Positions 14,204 to 22,952 of a stretch of 33,632 nt of DNA are shown piece by piece. The stretch spans positions 24,987 through 58,618 of the forward strand of contig JAFEGK010000006.1 in assembly GCA_018239985.1 (NCBI GenBank), given 5' to 3'. Each line of letters opens with the position of its first letter. Position 1 is the first letter of the stretch. The DNA is from Verrucomicrobiota bacterium (lineage in GTDB: Bacteria; Chlamydiota; Chlamydiia; Chlamydiales; Rhabdochlamydiaceae). Under the pieces are notes generated by a model, which saw only the letters and a program-made list of their open reading frames with translations, ran no database searches and was not told the origin of the DNA. Made by a program: the position numbers and the translations under genes.

Positions 14204-14228
14204 CCCGACCAGTGCTGATCGGGTTTCT
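14202..14228 (+). terminator. Terminator of tpx-ubiE
   Basis: AACCCGA (14202-14208) pairs with TCGGGTT (14219-14225). The stem continues past one mismatch through CAG/CTG and is followed by a short T-rich tail. It overlaps the ubiE stop codon. Confidence 0.75.
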
Positions 14229-14240
14229 TAAAAATAAGCT

Positions 14241-14268
14241 GGGCCGAGTACGAAGCTCGGCCCATCCG
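14241..14268. repeat. Hairpin-forming 24-nt dispersed repeat, copy 2
   Basis: GGGCCGAG (14241-14248) and CTCGGCCC (14256-14263) form an 8-bp perfect stem around a 7-nt loop. Bases 14245-14268 are identical to 3715-3738. It lies between the converging ubiE and subtype C MOMP-like gene and could terminate the latter. Confidence 0.75.
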
Positions 14269-14305
14269 ACACTATCCTAAGTCTTAAGTCCTAGGTTTCA
14301 CCTTA

Positions 14306-15373
14306 CTAAAAATCAAGCTGAGCTCTTGCAGAAAAGCCTTGGTAGTAGAATGCTTTCAGGTGGTTGCCAACCGTAACAGCGTAGGGGCCAACATAGTTAG
14401 ACATCATATCATATCCAACTGATAGGTCTACGTGATATCCACAATCGCAAAAATATGTTCCCCAACCAAGAGCCACTCCCCCTTCATAGAAAAGGCGGAC
14501 AAGCCACAATTTTCCTGTTTGAGTTTCATCATCAATAAAACCGGGAAACCCTACGGCGGCAACAGCAGGGAAGTTTGTTGTGCAGCGGTATTTATTTTGA
14601 CGTGTATAGGTTGTCCATATGCCAGCCTTACCTCTGACATAGGTTCCACACCATAAAAGGAGTTTAATGTCAGCCTTGACATAGGGGCCAATCCCCCAAA
14701 GTCCCACTTTTGTGACTTGTGTACCAATTTGATTATTGAGAGTTGTGAAGCGCAGATCTTGCTTTTCTGTCGTCCACCAGCTCTTCAAACCGCAACTAGC
14801 CTTAGTAAGGAGCCGTTGACTAAGATAGAAAGTTTTCCCTAAGAGGCCATGGAGGAAATTGAGATTGAACTTTCGATCAGATCTCAATTGTGTCGAGGCA
14901 ACAAAATAGATATTGGGGATAAACTTGCTGACGAAAAACTCGCCATTTCCTGTAGCATTATAATTTTTCGTGGTTGTGTGATAAAACCAGGTATATTCGA
15001 CATCTGCTTCCCAGTTATCGAGGCAAGGAAAGCCAATTCCTGCACCGATTTTGAAACCTGGACGATAATTTTGATAATGAGAAATGGAAGTAAGTGTAGT
15101 CAAAGTTCCCGGTCCTCCAGCGAAGGTTCCAGCAAATTTTGTCGCAATCTGCTCGAGGCTGTCGGGGTTAACCTCCCAATAGAGAAATTCTCCAGAAACT
15201 GTTAGATTAACGCAAGAATTGCCAAGGGTATATTGACCGGGATAGAAAATGCCGGCAGGGACCTGGCACGACTCAATCGGCTCAGGGGGCAATAATGTAT
15301 TACAACATGCATCTTCAACTGAGGCTGTAAGAGGCAAGCTAGCAGATAGTAATAAGAGTGTTTTTTTAATCAT
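14306..15373 (-). CDS. MOMP-like outer membrane protein, subtype C (module 2)
   Basis: A 355-residue barrel protein and the last gene of the second A-B-C operon. A short signal peptide (about 17 residues, LPLTA-SV) precedes the Cys pair in DACC. SCQVPAGIFYPGQYTLG, SGEFLYWE, CLDNWEADVEYTWFYH, GWGTYFCDCGYHVD near residue 304 and terminal AQLDF place it with the genes at 2561 and 28275. It carries several Cys in mid-protein (RGKAG and TTN loops), possibly for envelope cross-links. The start has an AAGGAG site and lies 24 bp after subtype B. Confidence 0.85.
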   Translation of the reverse strand: MIKKTLLLLSASLPLTASVEDACCNTLLPPEPIESCQVPAGIFYPGQYTLGNSCVNLTVSGEFLYWEVNPDSLEQIATKFAGTFAGGPGTLTTLTSISHYQNYRPGFKIGAGIGFPCLDNWEADVEYTWFYHTTTKNYNATGNGEFFVSKFIPNIYFVASTQLRSDRKFNLNFLHGLLGKTFYLSQRLLTKASCGLKSWWTTEKQDLRFTTLNNQIGTQVTKVGLWGIGPYVKADIKLLLWCGTYVRGKAGIWTTYTRQNKYRCTTNFPAVAAVGFPGFIDDETQTGKLWLVRLFYEGGVALGWGTYFCDCGYHVDLSVGYDMMSNYVGPYAVTVGNHLKAFYYQGFSARAQLDF

Positions 15374-15397
15374 ATTGTGCTCCTTATCAAACTCATG

Positions 15398-16543
15398 TTA
15401 AAAATTAATCTGGCCACCAATGGCGAGCCCTTGTAAGCTATAGGCAAAAAAGTATGGATCCATCGCTGTTTGAGAATAGGGAATTCCCTCAGTGATCAGA
15501 TATTGAGATATGAAATTATAAGTGACATACAAGTCGACGTGATATTTATCACAGCAAAAATAGTCCCCCCAACCAATTCCAATCTCTGCACTTTGAACGG
15601 CTTGGGTAAATCCAGCCTTCTCTCTAATTAGTGTTGTGTTATTTGTCGCAAGTGGGGCTTGTGGAAACGAATTGACGACTCTTCCATGAGTGCAATAACC
15701 ATATAGTAAACTTAAGTCAACATTAAAAATGGCATGGAAATGCCAGGGAAACAAAGCCATCGCTTTAAATCCCAAATCTGGCCCCACGGCCCAGCCTTTA
15801 TGGTTCGCTGAGGCAAATCCGTTAGAGGTTAGGACGCCCACTGGTGGTGCCCCGAGTGCGGTTGTATCAAATCGCCATTTTTGCTGGTTCCAATAGCCGA
15901 GTATTCCAAAATTGAGATCCATGATGAGTCGACTACCCATATAGACCGGTCGTTGCGCAGTAACGAGCAGTCTGTCAACACTGATGGTTCGTGCCGATCT
16001 GATCGTCGCAAAAAGGGTGGGTTGCCCAGTTACAGGATTGCTGGCAAGTATCCCCCCTGCTGCAGTCACAAGAGCAAGTCCTGCGTTGTTTCCAGCGCCA
16101 AAATTATTTGTCACTGTAGAGTGATATCTCATGTAAGTAGCATCGAGAATGACTGCGTCGAGATCAACTCCAGCGGAAACCCTAAAGCCAGGGCGGTAGG
16201 GAGCACTATGAAGTAAGTTTTTAGTTGTCCTTTGGACTTGAAAATTAACACCGTCAACGAATGTGAATCTCTGGGCATCTGGTGGGGTAACTTCTTGGCT
16301 ATATGCGAAGTAAATGAAATCGCCCCTTGCATAGAAATTCCATGAACAGGCCGTTTTGATTCCGGCCGGAAGAAGATATCCTGCGTTTATGCAGTCTGGA
16401 TTGATCGGATCGCCCGGAAGGACCGCAAGATTGCTGCAAGGAGTTTCGCAGCACTCCCCTTCAGCGGCAAGAAGGCCCGCTTGAAAAAACAGTTGGCTAG
16501 CACTCAGTGTGATCAGTGTATTTGCAAATGTTGCTTTTTTCAT
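15398..16543 (-). CDS. MOMP-like outer membrane protein, subtype B (module 2)
   Basis: A 381-residue protein, the longest of the nine paralogues. A signal peptide (about 27 residues, LLAA-EG) leads to a Cys cluster (CCETPC). The INAGYLLPAG segment, GDFIYFAY, an RSARTISVDRLLVTAQRPVYMGSRL core and GWGDYFCCDKYHVDLYVTYN near residue 334 give the subtype B pattern, although here the late motif keeps CC. It ends in GGQINF. The extra length lies in surface-loop-like stretches rich in Ala, Gly and Asn (residues 85-110 and 155-180), a likely site of variation. AGGAG precedes the ATG; the gap to subtype A is 18 bp. Confidence 0.85.
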   Translation of the reverse strand: MKKATFANTLITLSASQLFFQAGLLAAEGECCETPCSNLAVLPGDPINPDCINAGYLLPAGIKTACSWNFYARGDFIYFAYSQEVTPPDAQRFTFVDGVNFQVQRTTKNLLHSAPYRPGFRVSAGVDLDAVILDATYMRYHSTVTNNFGAGNNAGLALVTAAGGILASNPVTGQPTLFATIRSARTISVDRLLVTAQRPVYMGSRLIMDLNFGILGYWNQQKWRFDTTALGAPPVGVLTSNGFASANHKGWAVGPDLGFKAMALFPWHFHAIFNVDLSLLYGYCTHGRVVNSFPQAPLATNNTTLIREKAGFTQAVQSAEIGIGWGDYFCCDKYHVDLYVTYNFISQYLITEGIPYSQTAMDPYFFAYSLQGLAIGGQINF

Positions 16544-16561
16544 TTATATCTCCTAATTTCT

Positions 16562-17614
16562 TTAAAAGTCGAATTGACCACGTAGGGTTAGCCCCATCAA
16601 ATGGAAAGAAACTCCTTCCATCATTCCTGTTGTAAACGACATTTTAACCACATCGCTCATAATATCGAATGTTGCGGAGAAATCGAGATGGTAGCGATTA
16701 CAACAAAAATAGCTCCCCCAGCCTACTCCTAGCCCTCCCTTTGCTAAAATATCGAGATGCCGATCTTTCTGTTTCAGATCTACAATGAGCGGAATAGGGA
16801 GGAAAGTGACCTGTTGAAAAAAAGTATGCTTATAGGGGTAAATCAACCCCACGTCAGCTTTTCCTATGAGGCGTAAATTCCAGCATAATAGCCAACTTCC
16901 AGTAATACCAGCACCTATCCCAATCCCTTCATGCACCACTGTTGCCTTGGCGGTATCTATGACTTGGGTGACGGTATTATTGAGAAATTGCTGATACTTC
17001 TGTTTGACTCGGACCCACTTGAGACCTAGAGATGGACTGAGTATGACCCCTTGCCCAAGGTAATTAGGTCTTTGCATTGCTAGATCAACAACGTCCAGCG
17101 CAACATGATATTTTGTTCTAATGGCGCTGTAGACAGGATTGACAAGTGGTGTACCAGCAGTTGTGGTAGAAGCTAAGAACGAAGGGGCCGTGGCTCTGTC
17201 GATTTTTGAAAACCCATGGTGATACCAGGTATAATCAGCACCAAGAAGCCAATCATCAAAACAGGGAAGATGCATGCCGATTCCGACCCTAAAAGCGGGG
17301 CGGTAGCCAAAAGTGTTGGCGATTTCTTTTTGGGTCGTTCCTAGCGCTGGATCACCGAAGGTGGCATTGTCAACTTTAATCGTTCCCCAGACATTTTCTA
17401 TGACTGGTCTCCAGTAAAGAAACTCACCCCACGCAAATACATTCCAACCACAATCGAGCTGGACGCCCCCATATTGTGTATATATCCCGCAAGGTTCACA
17501 TAGGATATCTCCGGGACGATATTCTGGAAGGCAGCAATCTTCAGCCTGTGAGATTGCTGGAAGGATGAGAGCAAAGCTTGCGAGAATGCCCGCGGTGATT
17601 TTTCTGTTCATCAT
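16562..17614 (-). CDS. MOMP-like outer membrane protein, subtype A (module 2)
   Basis: A 350-residue protein and the first gene of the second A-B-C operon. A signal peptide of about 24 residues (AISQA-ED) is followed by CCLPEYRPGDILCEPC, GVQLDCGWNVFAWGEFLYW, CFDDWLLGADYTWYHH, GWGSYFCCNRYHLDFS and terminal RGQFDF. All of these match the genes at 371 and 26079. Two adjacent Met codons can serve as start; AGAGGA lies 5 nt before the first. A possible promoter is at 17649-17678, only 67 bp separate it from malic enzyme, and both genes point the same way, so partial read-through is possible. Confidence 0.85.
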   Translation of the reverse strand: MMNRKITAGILASFALILPAISQAEDCCLPEYRPGDILCEPCGIYTQYGGVQLDCGWNVFAWGEFLYWRPVIENVWGTIKVDNATFGDPALGTTQKEIANTFGYRPAFRVGIGMHLPCFDDWLLGADYTWYHHGFSKIDRATAPSFLASTTTAGTPLVNPVYSAIRTKYHVALDVVDLAMQRPNYLGQGVILSPSLGLKWVRVKQKYQQFLNNTVTQVIDTAKATVVHEGIGIGAGITGSWLLCWNLRLIGKADVGLIYPYKHTFFQQVTFLPIPLIVDLKQKDRHLDILAKGGLGVGWGSYFCCNRYHLDFSATFDIMSDVVKMSFTTGMMEGVSFHLMGLTLRGQFDF

Positions 17615-17648
17615 GATGATCCTCTAGGAAATTTTCATTGCTGAACCA

Positions 17649-17678
17649 AGCATATAAAAAATAGGAATTTCAATTCAA
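17649..17678 (-). promoter_or_regulatory. Possible promoter of MOMP module 2
   Basis: TTGAAT (17678-17673) and TATGCT (17654-17649) on the minus strand are 18 bp apart and lie about 35 bp before the subtype A start. Both hexamers match the consensus in four of six positions. Confidence 0.4.
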
Positions 17679-17681
17679 TAT

Positions 17682-19352
17682 TTATCTACAGTATATGGGA
17701 TATTCAGGGTGCCACATCGTCTCATCGATCAATTTTTCTACCGAATCGATTGACTTAAGCTGAGAGTGCCCCTCTTTGATGACGGTTTTAGCAACCTCTA
17801 TAGCGATTTCGCGGGTCACTTTCCGCAATTGATCTAGGGTCGGAAAAAGTGGAGCATGAGGATCTTTTAACAGCGGTGAATAATCGCTAAGGATTTTGGC
17901 TGCGTTGATGAAAACGTCGTCGCTTGCATAGCGGGCTTTGGTTGCAATCAGTCCCAGACCTACTCCAGGGAAAATATAGACGTTATTGCACTGGGCGATG
18001 TGATAAAGATGCCCTTCATGCTCAACTGGTGGAAATGGGCTTCCAGTTGCGATTATCGCCTCACCTTTTGTCCATTTAATCAAATCAGTGGGGCTCGCTT
18101 CTGATAGCTTGGTCGGATTTGAGAGAGGAAAAATAACGGGCCGTTTTGTCCCCTTGTTCATCTCTTTGATGATCTGCTCTGTGAAGGCACCTCCCTGTGT
18201 CGAAACTCCGATCAAAACGGTTGGCCGAATATTTTGGACAACCTCAAGTAAGGTGATCCGATCGGGGTTAGCTACCTTCCAAGATTTAAAGGCATTTTTA
18301 TTTCGGGCAAAAGGGCGTTGGGTGGGATAAAGCTCGTGGTGATCTTGTAAGACTCCATTGGTATCGACGATGTAGAACAGTTCACGCGCTTGTTCTTCGC
18401 CGATTTTCTCTTCTCTGATGATCGCCTGCACAAGTTTATTGCAGATCCCAATCCCCGCCGATCCTCCACCTAGAATGGCAAAACGGTGGTCTTTAAGGCG
18501 TCCATGCGAAAGTTTAATTGCGCTATAAACGGCGGCAAGAGCCACAGCAGCTGTCCCCTGAATATCGTCATTGAAGGAGCAGAGGCTTTTGCGATAACGG
18601 TCAAGTAGGGGTTGGGCGTTTGGTCTAGCAAAATCTTCCCATTGCAGCAGCACGCTTGGATACTCAGCTTTTATAGCCTGGATAAAGGTGTCGATAAAGT
18701 CATCGTAGTCTTTTCCCCGAACTCGAGGATTGCGCCAGCCGATGTAGAGCGGGTCGTTGAGCATTTCTGCATTATTTGTGCCAACATCAAGGACAATCGG
18801 TAGAGCTCTTGCTGGATGGATCCCGCCAAATAGCGTATATAGTGCCAATTTCCCAACAGGAATGGCCATTCCACCGACTCCCAAATCTCCAAGTCCTAAA
18901 ATCCTTTCCCCATCGGTAACGACGATGACGTCGATATCTTTGAGTGGATAATTGGCGATCATTTCTCTGATTTTGTCTTTGTCGGGATAAGAGAGATAGA
19001 GTCCCCGTTGTTCTCGATAGAGAGAGCTATAATTACTCGAAACGCTGCCGACGGTGGGTGTGTAGATATAGGGAGTCATCTCTGCCACATGGTCGAGAAC
19101 GAAGCGATAAAAAAGGACCTCATTGCGATTTTGCATGGCATTGAGAAAGGTGTATTTGGCCAAATCGGTTTGCAGTTCGGTAAAATTTTGATACCGTCTT
19201 TCTACCTGCTCTTCGAGTGTCGAGACATGATACGGCAGAAGGCCATAGAGCCCAAGTTCTGCCCTTTCTTCGAGTGTAAAGGCAGTTCCCTTATTCGTAA
19301 GGGGATTTTCTAGTAAAGCATGTCCGGGGATTTTAGTAGGCACTCTCTTCAT
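17682..19352 (-). CDS. maeA: NAD(P)-dependent malic enzyme
   Basis: A 556-residue enzyme that oxidatively decarboxylates malate to pyruvate, close to the usual length of the long bacterial form. Recognised blocks are YIYTPTVG near the N-terminus, GERILGLGDLGVGGM with the catalytic region, LPIVLDVGTNN, CSFNDDIQGTAAV with metal-binding acidic residues, and the nucleotide-binding GGGSAGIGI. Malic enzymes of this size are mostly NAD-dependent, but cofactor use is not settled. The ATG overlaps the 3' end of the transporter gene by 20 bp, so it is the last gene of the five-gene salvage operon. It may supply pyruvate and reducing power from host malate. Confidence 0.95.
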   Translation of the reverse strand: MKRVPTKIPGHALLENPLTNKGTAFTLEERAELGLYGLLPYHVSTLEEQVERRYQNFTELQTDLAKYTFLNAMQNRNEVLFYRFVLDHVAEMTPYIYTPTVGSVSSNYSSLYREQRGLYLSYPDKDKIREMIANYPLKDIDVIVVTDGERILGLGDLGVGGMAIPVGKLALYTLFGGIHPARALPIVLDVGTNNAEMLNDPLYIGWRNPRVRGKDYDDFIDTFIQAIKAEYPSVLLQWEDFARPNAQPLLDRYRKSLCSFNDDIQGTAAVALAAVYSAIKLSHGRLKDHRFAILGGGSAGIGICNKLVQAIIREEKIGEEQARELFYIVDTNGVLQDHHELYPTQRPFARNKNAFKSWKVANPDRITLLEVVQNIRPTVLIGVSTQGGAFTEQIIKEMNKGTKRPVIFPLSNPTKLSEASPTDLIKWTKGEAIIATGSPFPPVEHEGHLYHIAQCNNVYIFPGVGLGLIATKARYASDDVFINAAKILSDYSPLLKDPHAPLFPTLDQLRKVTREIAIEVAKTVIKEGHSQLKSIDSVEKLIDETMWHPEYPIYCR

Positions 19353-20607
19353 TTTTTTCAGCCTGCTCCTGTGGGGCTAATTTTTCAAATTCCTTCAATC
19401 CGTAGCCTATCGCAAAAATCCAAAGGATTGCAATGGCTATATTCAAAAAGGTAAGCAGGTGAGAAGAAAAGAAGGCAGTCATCCCAATGATGAGCACAGA
19501 ACTTATCGCTTTAGAGCTGCGGTGGGCAAAGATATCGATGACAGCTCTAGCCCGGTATTTTTCATCAGGTTTAAGAGGGATATAGAGCATTTCTCGGACT
19601 ACGCCCAGGACAGAAAAATCAAGCGCTTTGCAGGTGACGAATGTGGAGCTGATAAAATGTGAAAATGGGAAAAAAACCAGAAGGGATGAAGTGACCCCAA
19701 GCATCGATGGGATCATGTAATGGGTTCTGCGGAACCCTAGCCAATTAATGAGAAAGAAGGTGCCAGCAAACTGAAGAAGCATCGTGACTAGATGAAGGAT
19801 CACCGAAATACGGGCTGAATATTCTGTCCGAATATCTTTCTCTAGAAAGGAATTGGCCAAAAAGTCATTGAATTGGAAATCGGCAATAGCGGTGATCATT
19901 TGCATAAAAATGACGATGAGCAGAGCAAAAATCAAAAACCGTGAGCTTTTGATCAATTGGATTCCATGGATGAATCCCCCCGTTTTTTCTCGATTGATTT
20001 TGGGAGACTCCCCATTGGAATAATAGATCATCTTCGCGTAGAAGACTAAAATCAAAAGATCGATTGGCAGGATCCAAAAGATCAGATTTTCAGAGCCCAG
20101 CGACACTGCAAAAAATCCAGGGAAAAAGGCTCCGAGCAGAGAGCCGGCCCCCCCAAAGCCGAAGAAGAAACCATAGAGATACTTGGCTTTTTCAAACTGG
20201 ATATTGGTATTGATAACCGACCAGACTAGCTGGAACATGATCATGATATAAATTTCCCTCCAGACAAAGAATAAGAAATTGAATACCGGAGAGCTTTGGG
20301 CAAAGAGACCAAAGAGTAGATTAGTGGCTGAGACGGTCAAAATTAAGATAAAGAAGAGTTTTCTAGAGCCCCACTTTGGGATAAAGCGATTATAGAAAGA
20401 GACTAGGAGTAAACTAAAAGGAACCGTTGCTAGCCAAGCATATGGCATCAACTTCACAGAAAAACAGTGAAGAAATAATGAGTTGCTAACTGGGCGGATG
20501 ACCGAATAATGGCAGCAAATCAAGAAACTGACGAGGAGGGAAAAGACAATAAAAGAGCGCTCTCTCTTTGGGTGAGAAAGGAAATCAGCTACGGATTTCT
20601 TCAGCAC
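19333..20607 (-). CDS. Npt/TLC-like transporter, tandem copy 2
   Basis: A 424-residue membrane protein with about 11-12 hydrophobic segments. It is closely related to its upstream neighbour: they share LICCHY.VIRPVSNSLFLH, PKWGSRKLF, a YIMIMFQLVWSVIN segment, ITAIADFQFNDFL and REMLYIPLKPDEKYRARAVID. The last block matches the IPL..E.K.KGKA.ID region of Npt/TLC nucleotide transporters, although the protein is shorter than the roughly 500-residue ATP/ADP exchangers. Cargo is unknown; the neighbours suggest nucleotides, nucleosides or a related cofactor. The start is a GTG with AAGGA 5 nt before it, and it overlaps the end of the other copy by 23 bp. A charged tail (QEQAEKNEESAY) is unique to this copy. 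Confidence 0.8.
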   Translation of the reverse strand: MLKKSVADFLSHPKRERSFIVFSLLVSFLICCHYSVIRPVSNSLFLHCFSVKLMPYAWLATVPFSLLLVSFYNRFIPKWGSRKLFFILILTVSATNLLFGLFAQSSPVFNFLFFVWREIYIMIMFQLVWSVINTNIQFEKAKYLYGFFFGFGGAGSLLGAFFPGFFAVSLGSENLIFWILPIDLLILVFYAKMIYYSNGESPKINREKTGGFIHGIQLIKSSRFLIFALLIVIFMQMITAIADFQFNDFLANSFLEKDIRTEYSARISVILHLVTMLLQFAGTFFLINWLGFRRTHYMIPSMLGVTSSLLVFFPFSHFISSTFVTCKALDFSVLGVVREMLYIPLKPDEKYRARAVIDIFAHRSSKAISSVLIIGMTAFFSSHLLTFLNIAIAILWIFAIGYGLKEFEKLAPQEQAEKNEESAY

Positions 20608-21817
20608 GGTAATCCTTTAGTCCATAGGCAACACTTCCGATCCATAGCACCGCTAGGCTTAAACTTAGCCAGGTGAGCTGATAAGAAGAGACGATACTAG
20701 TTATCCCGATGATTAGCAGAGAAGCAAGAGCCTTCGAGCTGCGTGCGGCGAAGACGTCAATTACCGCTTTTGCGCGGAATTTCTCATCGGGTTTTAAAGG
20801 GATATAAAGCATCTCCCGCACAACCCCAAAGAGGGAAAAATCGAGTGCCTTACTGGTCATAAAAGCCAAAGTGATCACAGGGAAAACCGGAACAATAGCG
20901 ATGAGGGCGGCCAGCACGGCAATAGAAGAGGGAATGAGGTAATGGGTCTTTTTAAAACCGAGCCACTTGAGAAGGAAAAAGGAGCCCGAAAACTGCAGGC
21001 AAATGGTCAAACAGTGCATCAGCCCCATGATTCTGGCGGAGAACTCTGTGCGCTCATCCTTGAGTGGGTAGATTTTTCCTAAGAAGTCGTTAAATTGAAA
21101 ATCTGCGATTGCTGTGACCATTTGCATAAATACAACAATTAGCAAAGCAAAAATTAAAAATCTAGATTTTCGGATGAGCTGCATCCCGTAGAAAAATCCC
21201 CCGTTTTGTTCCCGATCAGCTTGAGGAACATCCCCGGAGCAGTAGTGGTTTAGTCGCAGATAGACGAAAAGTAAAATCAAATCAACAGGCAAGACCCATA
21301 GAATGAGAGATTCTGTACCATAGGCTACGGCAAAAAAACCTGGAAGCATTGAGCCAAACAGCGATCCTAACCCACCAAGCCCAAAGAAAATTCCATACAG
21401 AAACTTTGCATTTTCAAGTTTTATATTGGCATTGATGACCGACCAAAGGAGCTGGAACATCATCATGATATAGACCTCTTTCCAGACATAGTAGAAAAAG
21501 GTCAAAGATGGGACTGTTTTGGCAAAAAGACCAAAAAGGGCATTGGTCACTGTCACAATGAGTAAAAGGCTTAAAAAAAGCTTCTTGGATCCCCACTTAG
21601 GGATAAGCCGATTGTAGACTGAGACCAGAAAGAAGTTGAGTGGAACGGTGGCGAGCCAAGCGTAGGGGAGAAGTTTTGCGGAAAAAAAATGGAGGAAAAG
21701 AGAATTGCTAATCGGCCGGATGATCGCGTAGTGGCAGCAGATCAAAAAGCCGCAGAGCATTGCGCAAAGGGCAAATGCCCCATGGCCATGAAATTTTTCC
21801 TTAACTTTTTCAAGCAT
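20585..21817 (-). CDS. Npt/TLC-like transporter, tandem copy 1
   Basis: A 410-residue paralogue of the next gene, probably arisen by tandem duplication since order and nearly all segments align without gaps. The conserved blocks are IRPISNSLFLHFFSAKLLPYAWLATVP, KEVYIMMMFQLLWSVIN, MVTAIADFQFNDFLG and LKPDEKFRAKAVIDVFAARSSK. It resembles the C-terminal signature of Npt/TLC carriers, with Lys and Arg kept in the KxRAKAxID block. It is 7 bp downstream of the HD hydrolase, which makes nucleotide-related cargo likely. It could be an MFS-type relative rather than a true exchanger. Confidence 0.8.
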   Translation of the reverse strand: MLEKVKEKFHGHGAFALCAMLCGFLICCHYAIIRPISNSLFLHFFSAKLLPYAWLATVPLNFFLVSVYNRLIPKWGSKKLFLSLLLIVTVTNALFGLFAKTVPSLTFFYYVWKEVYIMMMFQLLWSVINANIKLENAKFLYGIFFGLGGLGSLFGSMLPGFFAVAYGTESLILWVLPVDLILLFVYLRLNHYCSGDVPQADREQNGGFFYGMQLIRKSRFLIFALLIVVFMQMVTAIADFQFNDFLGKIYPLKDERTEFSARIMGLMHCLTICLQFSGSFFLLKWLGFKKTHYLIPSSIAVLAALIAIVPVFPVITLAFMTSKALDFSLFGVVREMLYIPLKPDEKFRAKAVIDVFAARSSKALASLLIIGITSIVSSYQLTWLSLSLAVLWIGSVAYGLKDYRAEEIRS

Positions 21818-21824
21818 AAATTAA

Positions 21825-22952
21825 TTATAGCTCAAAAGTGAATTCTGGGGTGAGATAGAGCCAGTTTTTATCGTCAGAGGGGATCGAAATCAGCTCTTTT
21901 GCCCCAAGAATTGGAATCGGAGGACTATTTTTCAAAGAATGTTTTGACTCGAGATCCCAGTGGATTTTGTGATCAGAGATCCTCCCCCTCTCTTTAAACT
22001 CTATTAGCTTCGCAAGTGCGACCTGAGGGGGCAAACTGATCGCCCTAAATCGCTTTTTCCGATCAAAGAGAGCACACGCATCAAGATGCCCAGGGTGAGA
22101 GGGATTTTTTTTCGCCGACTGGAGGGCACAAATGATCTCGGGTTCACTCATCGAAATGTAGTTTTCAATCGTGCTTGTATACTTGGGATCTCCATAAAGA
22201 ATTTTCATGAAGCGAGCTAAGTGAAAAGAATAAGCTTTAGAGGCCGGATACTGATAGACCCGCCGCTGCATGAAGTGGCGTGCAAGCAATAGGGCCTCGC
22301 ACGATTCTCTCCCATTCTCTTCGATCACCAATTTTCCATCTGGGAGCACCACGAGCATCTGGATCAAATGGGCATAGTCGAATAAGCCATAGCTCAACCC
22401 AGTTGCTTTGGCGTCACGAAGCAAATAGTCGATCCGATCGGCACCAAAAAAATCGCCTGTGATGATTTGTGAATAAATTTTTTCCCAAGACGAAAATGGG
22501 GTCTCTGTGAATTTTTCCTCACCTATTGCCAATTTTGCAATGTGATGGGCGACGGGTTGATCGGGATAAACCCTCTTGACCATTTCCCAAATTGGCTCTA
22601 GATATGGCGACTGGATGATTTTTAAAGTCCATTCCTCATGTCCACGTTCTCCTAACAATACCCCTTCAGCAACATGGGAAAAAGGGAGATGGCCTAGGTC
22701 GTGGCAAAGTGCTGCTAGCCTAACAATTTGTCTCCAATATGGATCATTGCCAATCTGATCGAAAATTTGAGTCGCGATATGCATGGTTCCCAATGAGTGC
22801 TCAAAGCGAGTATGAGTCGCACCCGGATAGATCATATAAGAGATTCCGAGCTGGTGGATATAATGGAGCCTTTGGAAGACCTCTGTGTCGATCAGAGCAC
22901 TTTCGAGATCGTTGAAGTGGATAAATCCATGGACAGAATCGTAAATTTTCAT
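21825..22952 (-). CDS. HD-domain phosphohydrolase, SAMHD1/dGTPase-like
   Basis: A 375-residue metal-dependent hydrolase. The HD signature is complete: His52 in TRFEHSLG, His84-Asp85 in ALCHDLGHLPFSH and Asp172 in ADRIDYLLRDA. The opening DSVHGFIHFNDLESALIDTEVFQRLHYIHQLG is typical of the SAMHD1/dNTPase group, which removes triphosphate from dNTPs to give nucleosides. Substrate choice and need for an activator nucleotide are unknown. The C-terminal 100 residues are less conserved. The start overlaps the stop of the upstream IMPDH/GMPR-type gene (ATGA) and the stop lies 7 bp before the transporter gene. The context indicates purine salvage or pool control. Confidence 0.9.
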   Translation of the reverse strand: MKIYDSVHGFIHFNDLESALIDTEVFQRLHYIHQLGISYMIYPGATHTRFEHSLGTMHIATQIFDQIGNDPYWRQIVRLAALCHDLGHLPFSHVAEGVLLGERGHEEWTLKIIQSPYLEPIWEMVKRVYPDQPVAHHIAKLAIGEEKFTETPFSSWEKIYSQIITGDFFGADRIDYLLRDAKATGLSYGLFDYAHLIQMLVVLPDGKLVIEENGRESCEALLLARHFMQRRVYQYPASKAYSFHLARFMKILYGDPKYTSTIENYISMSEPEIICALQSAKKNPSHPGHLDACALFDRKKRFRAISLPPQVALAKLIEFKERGRISDHKIHWDLESKHSLKNSPPIPILGAKELISIPSDDKNWLYLTPEFTFEL

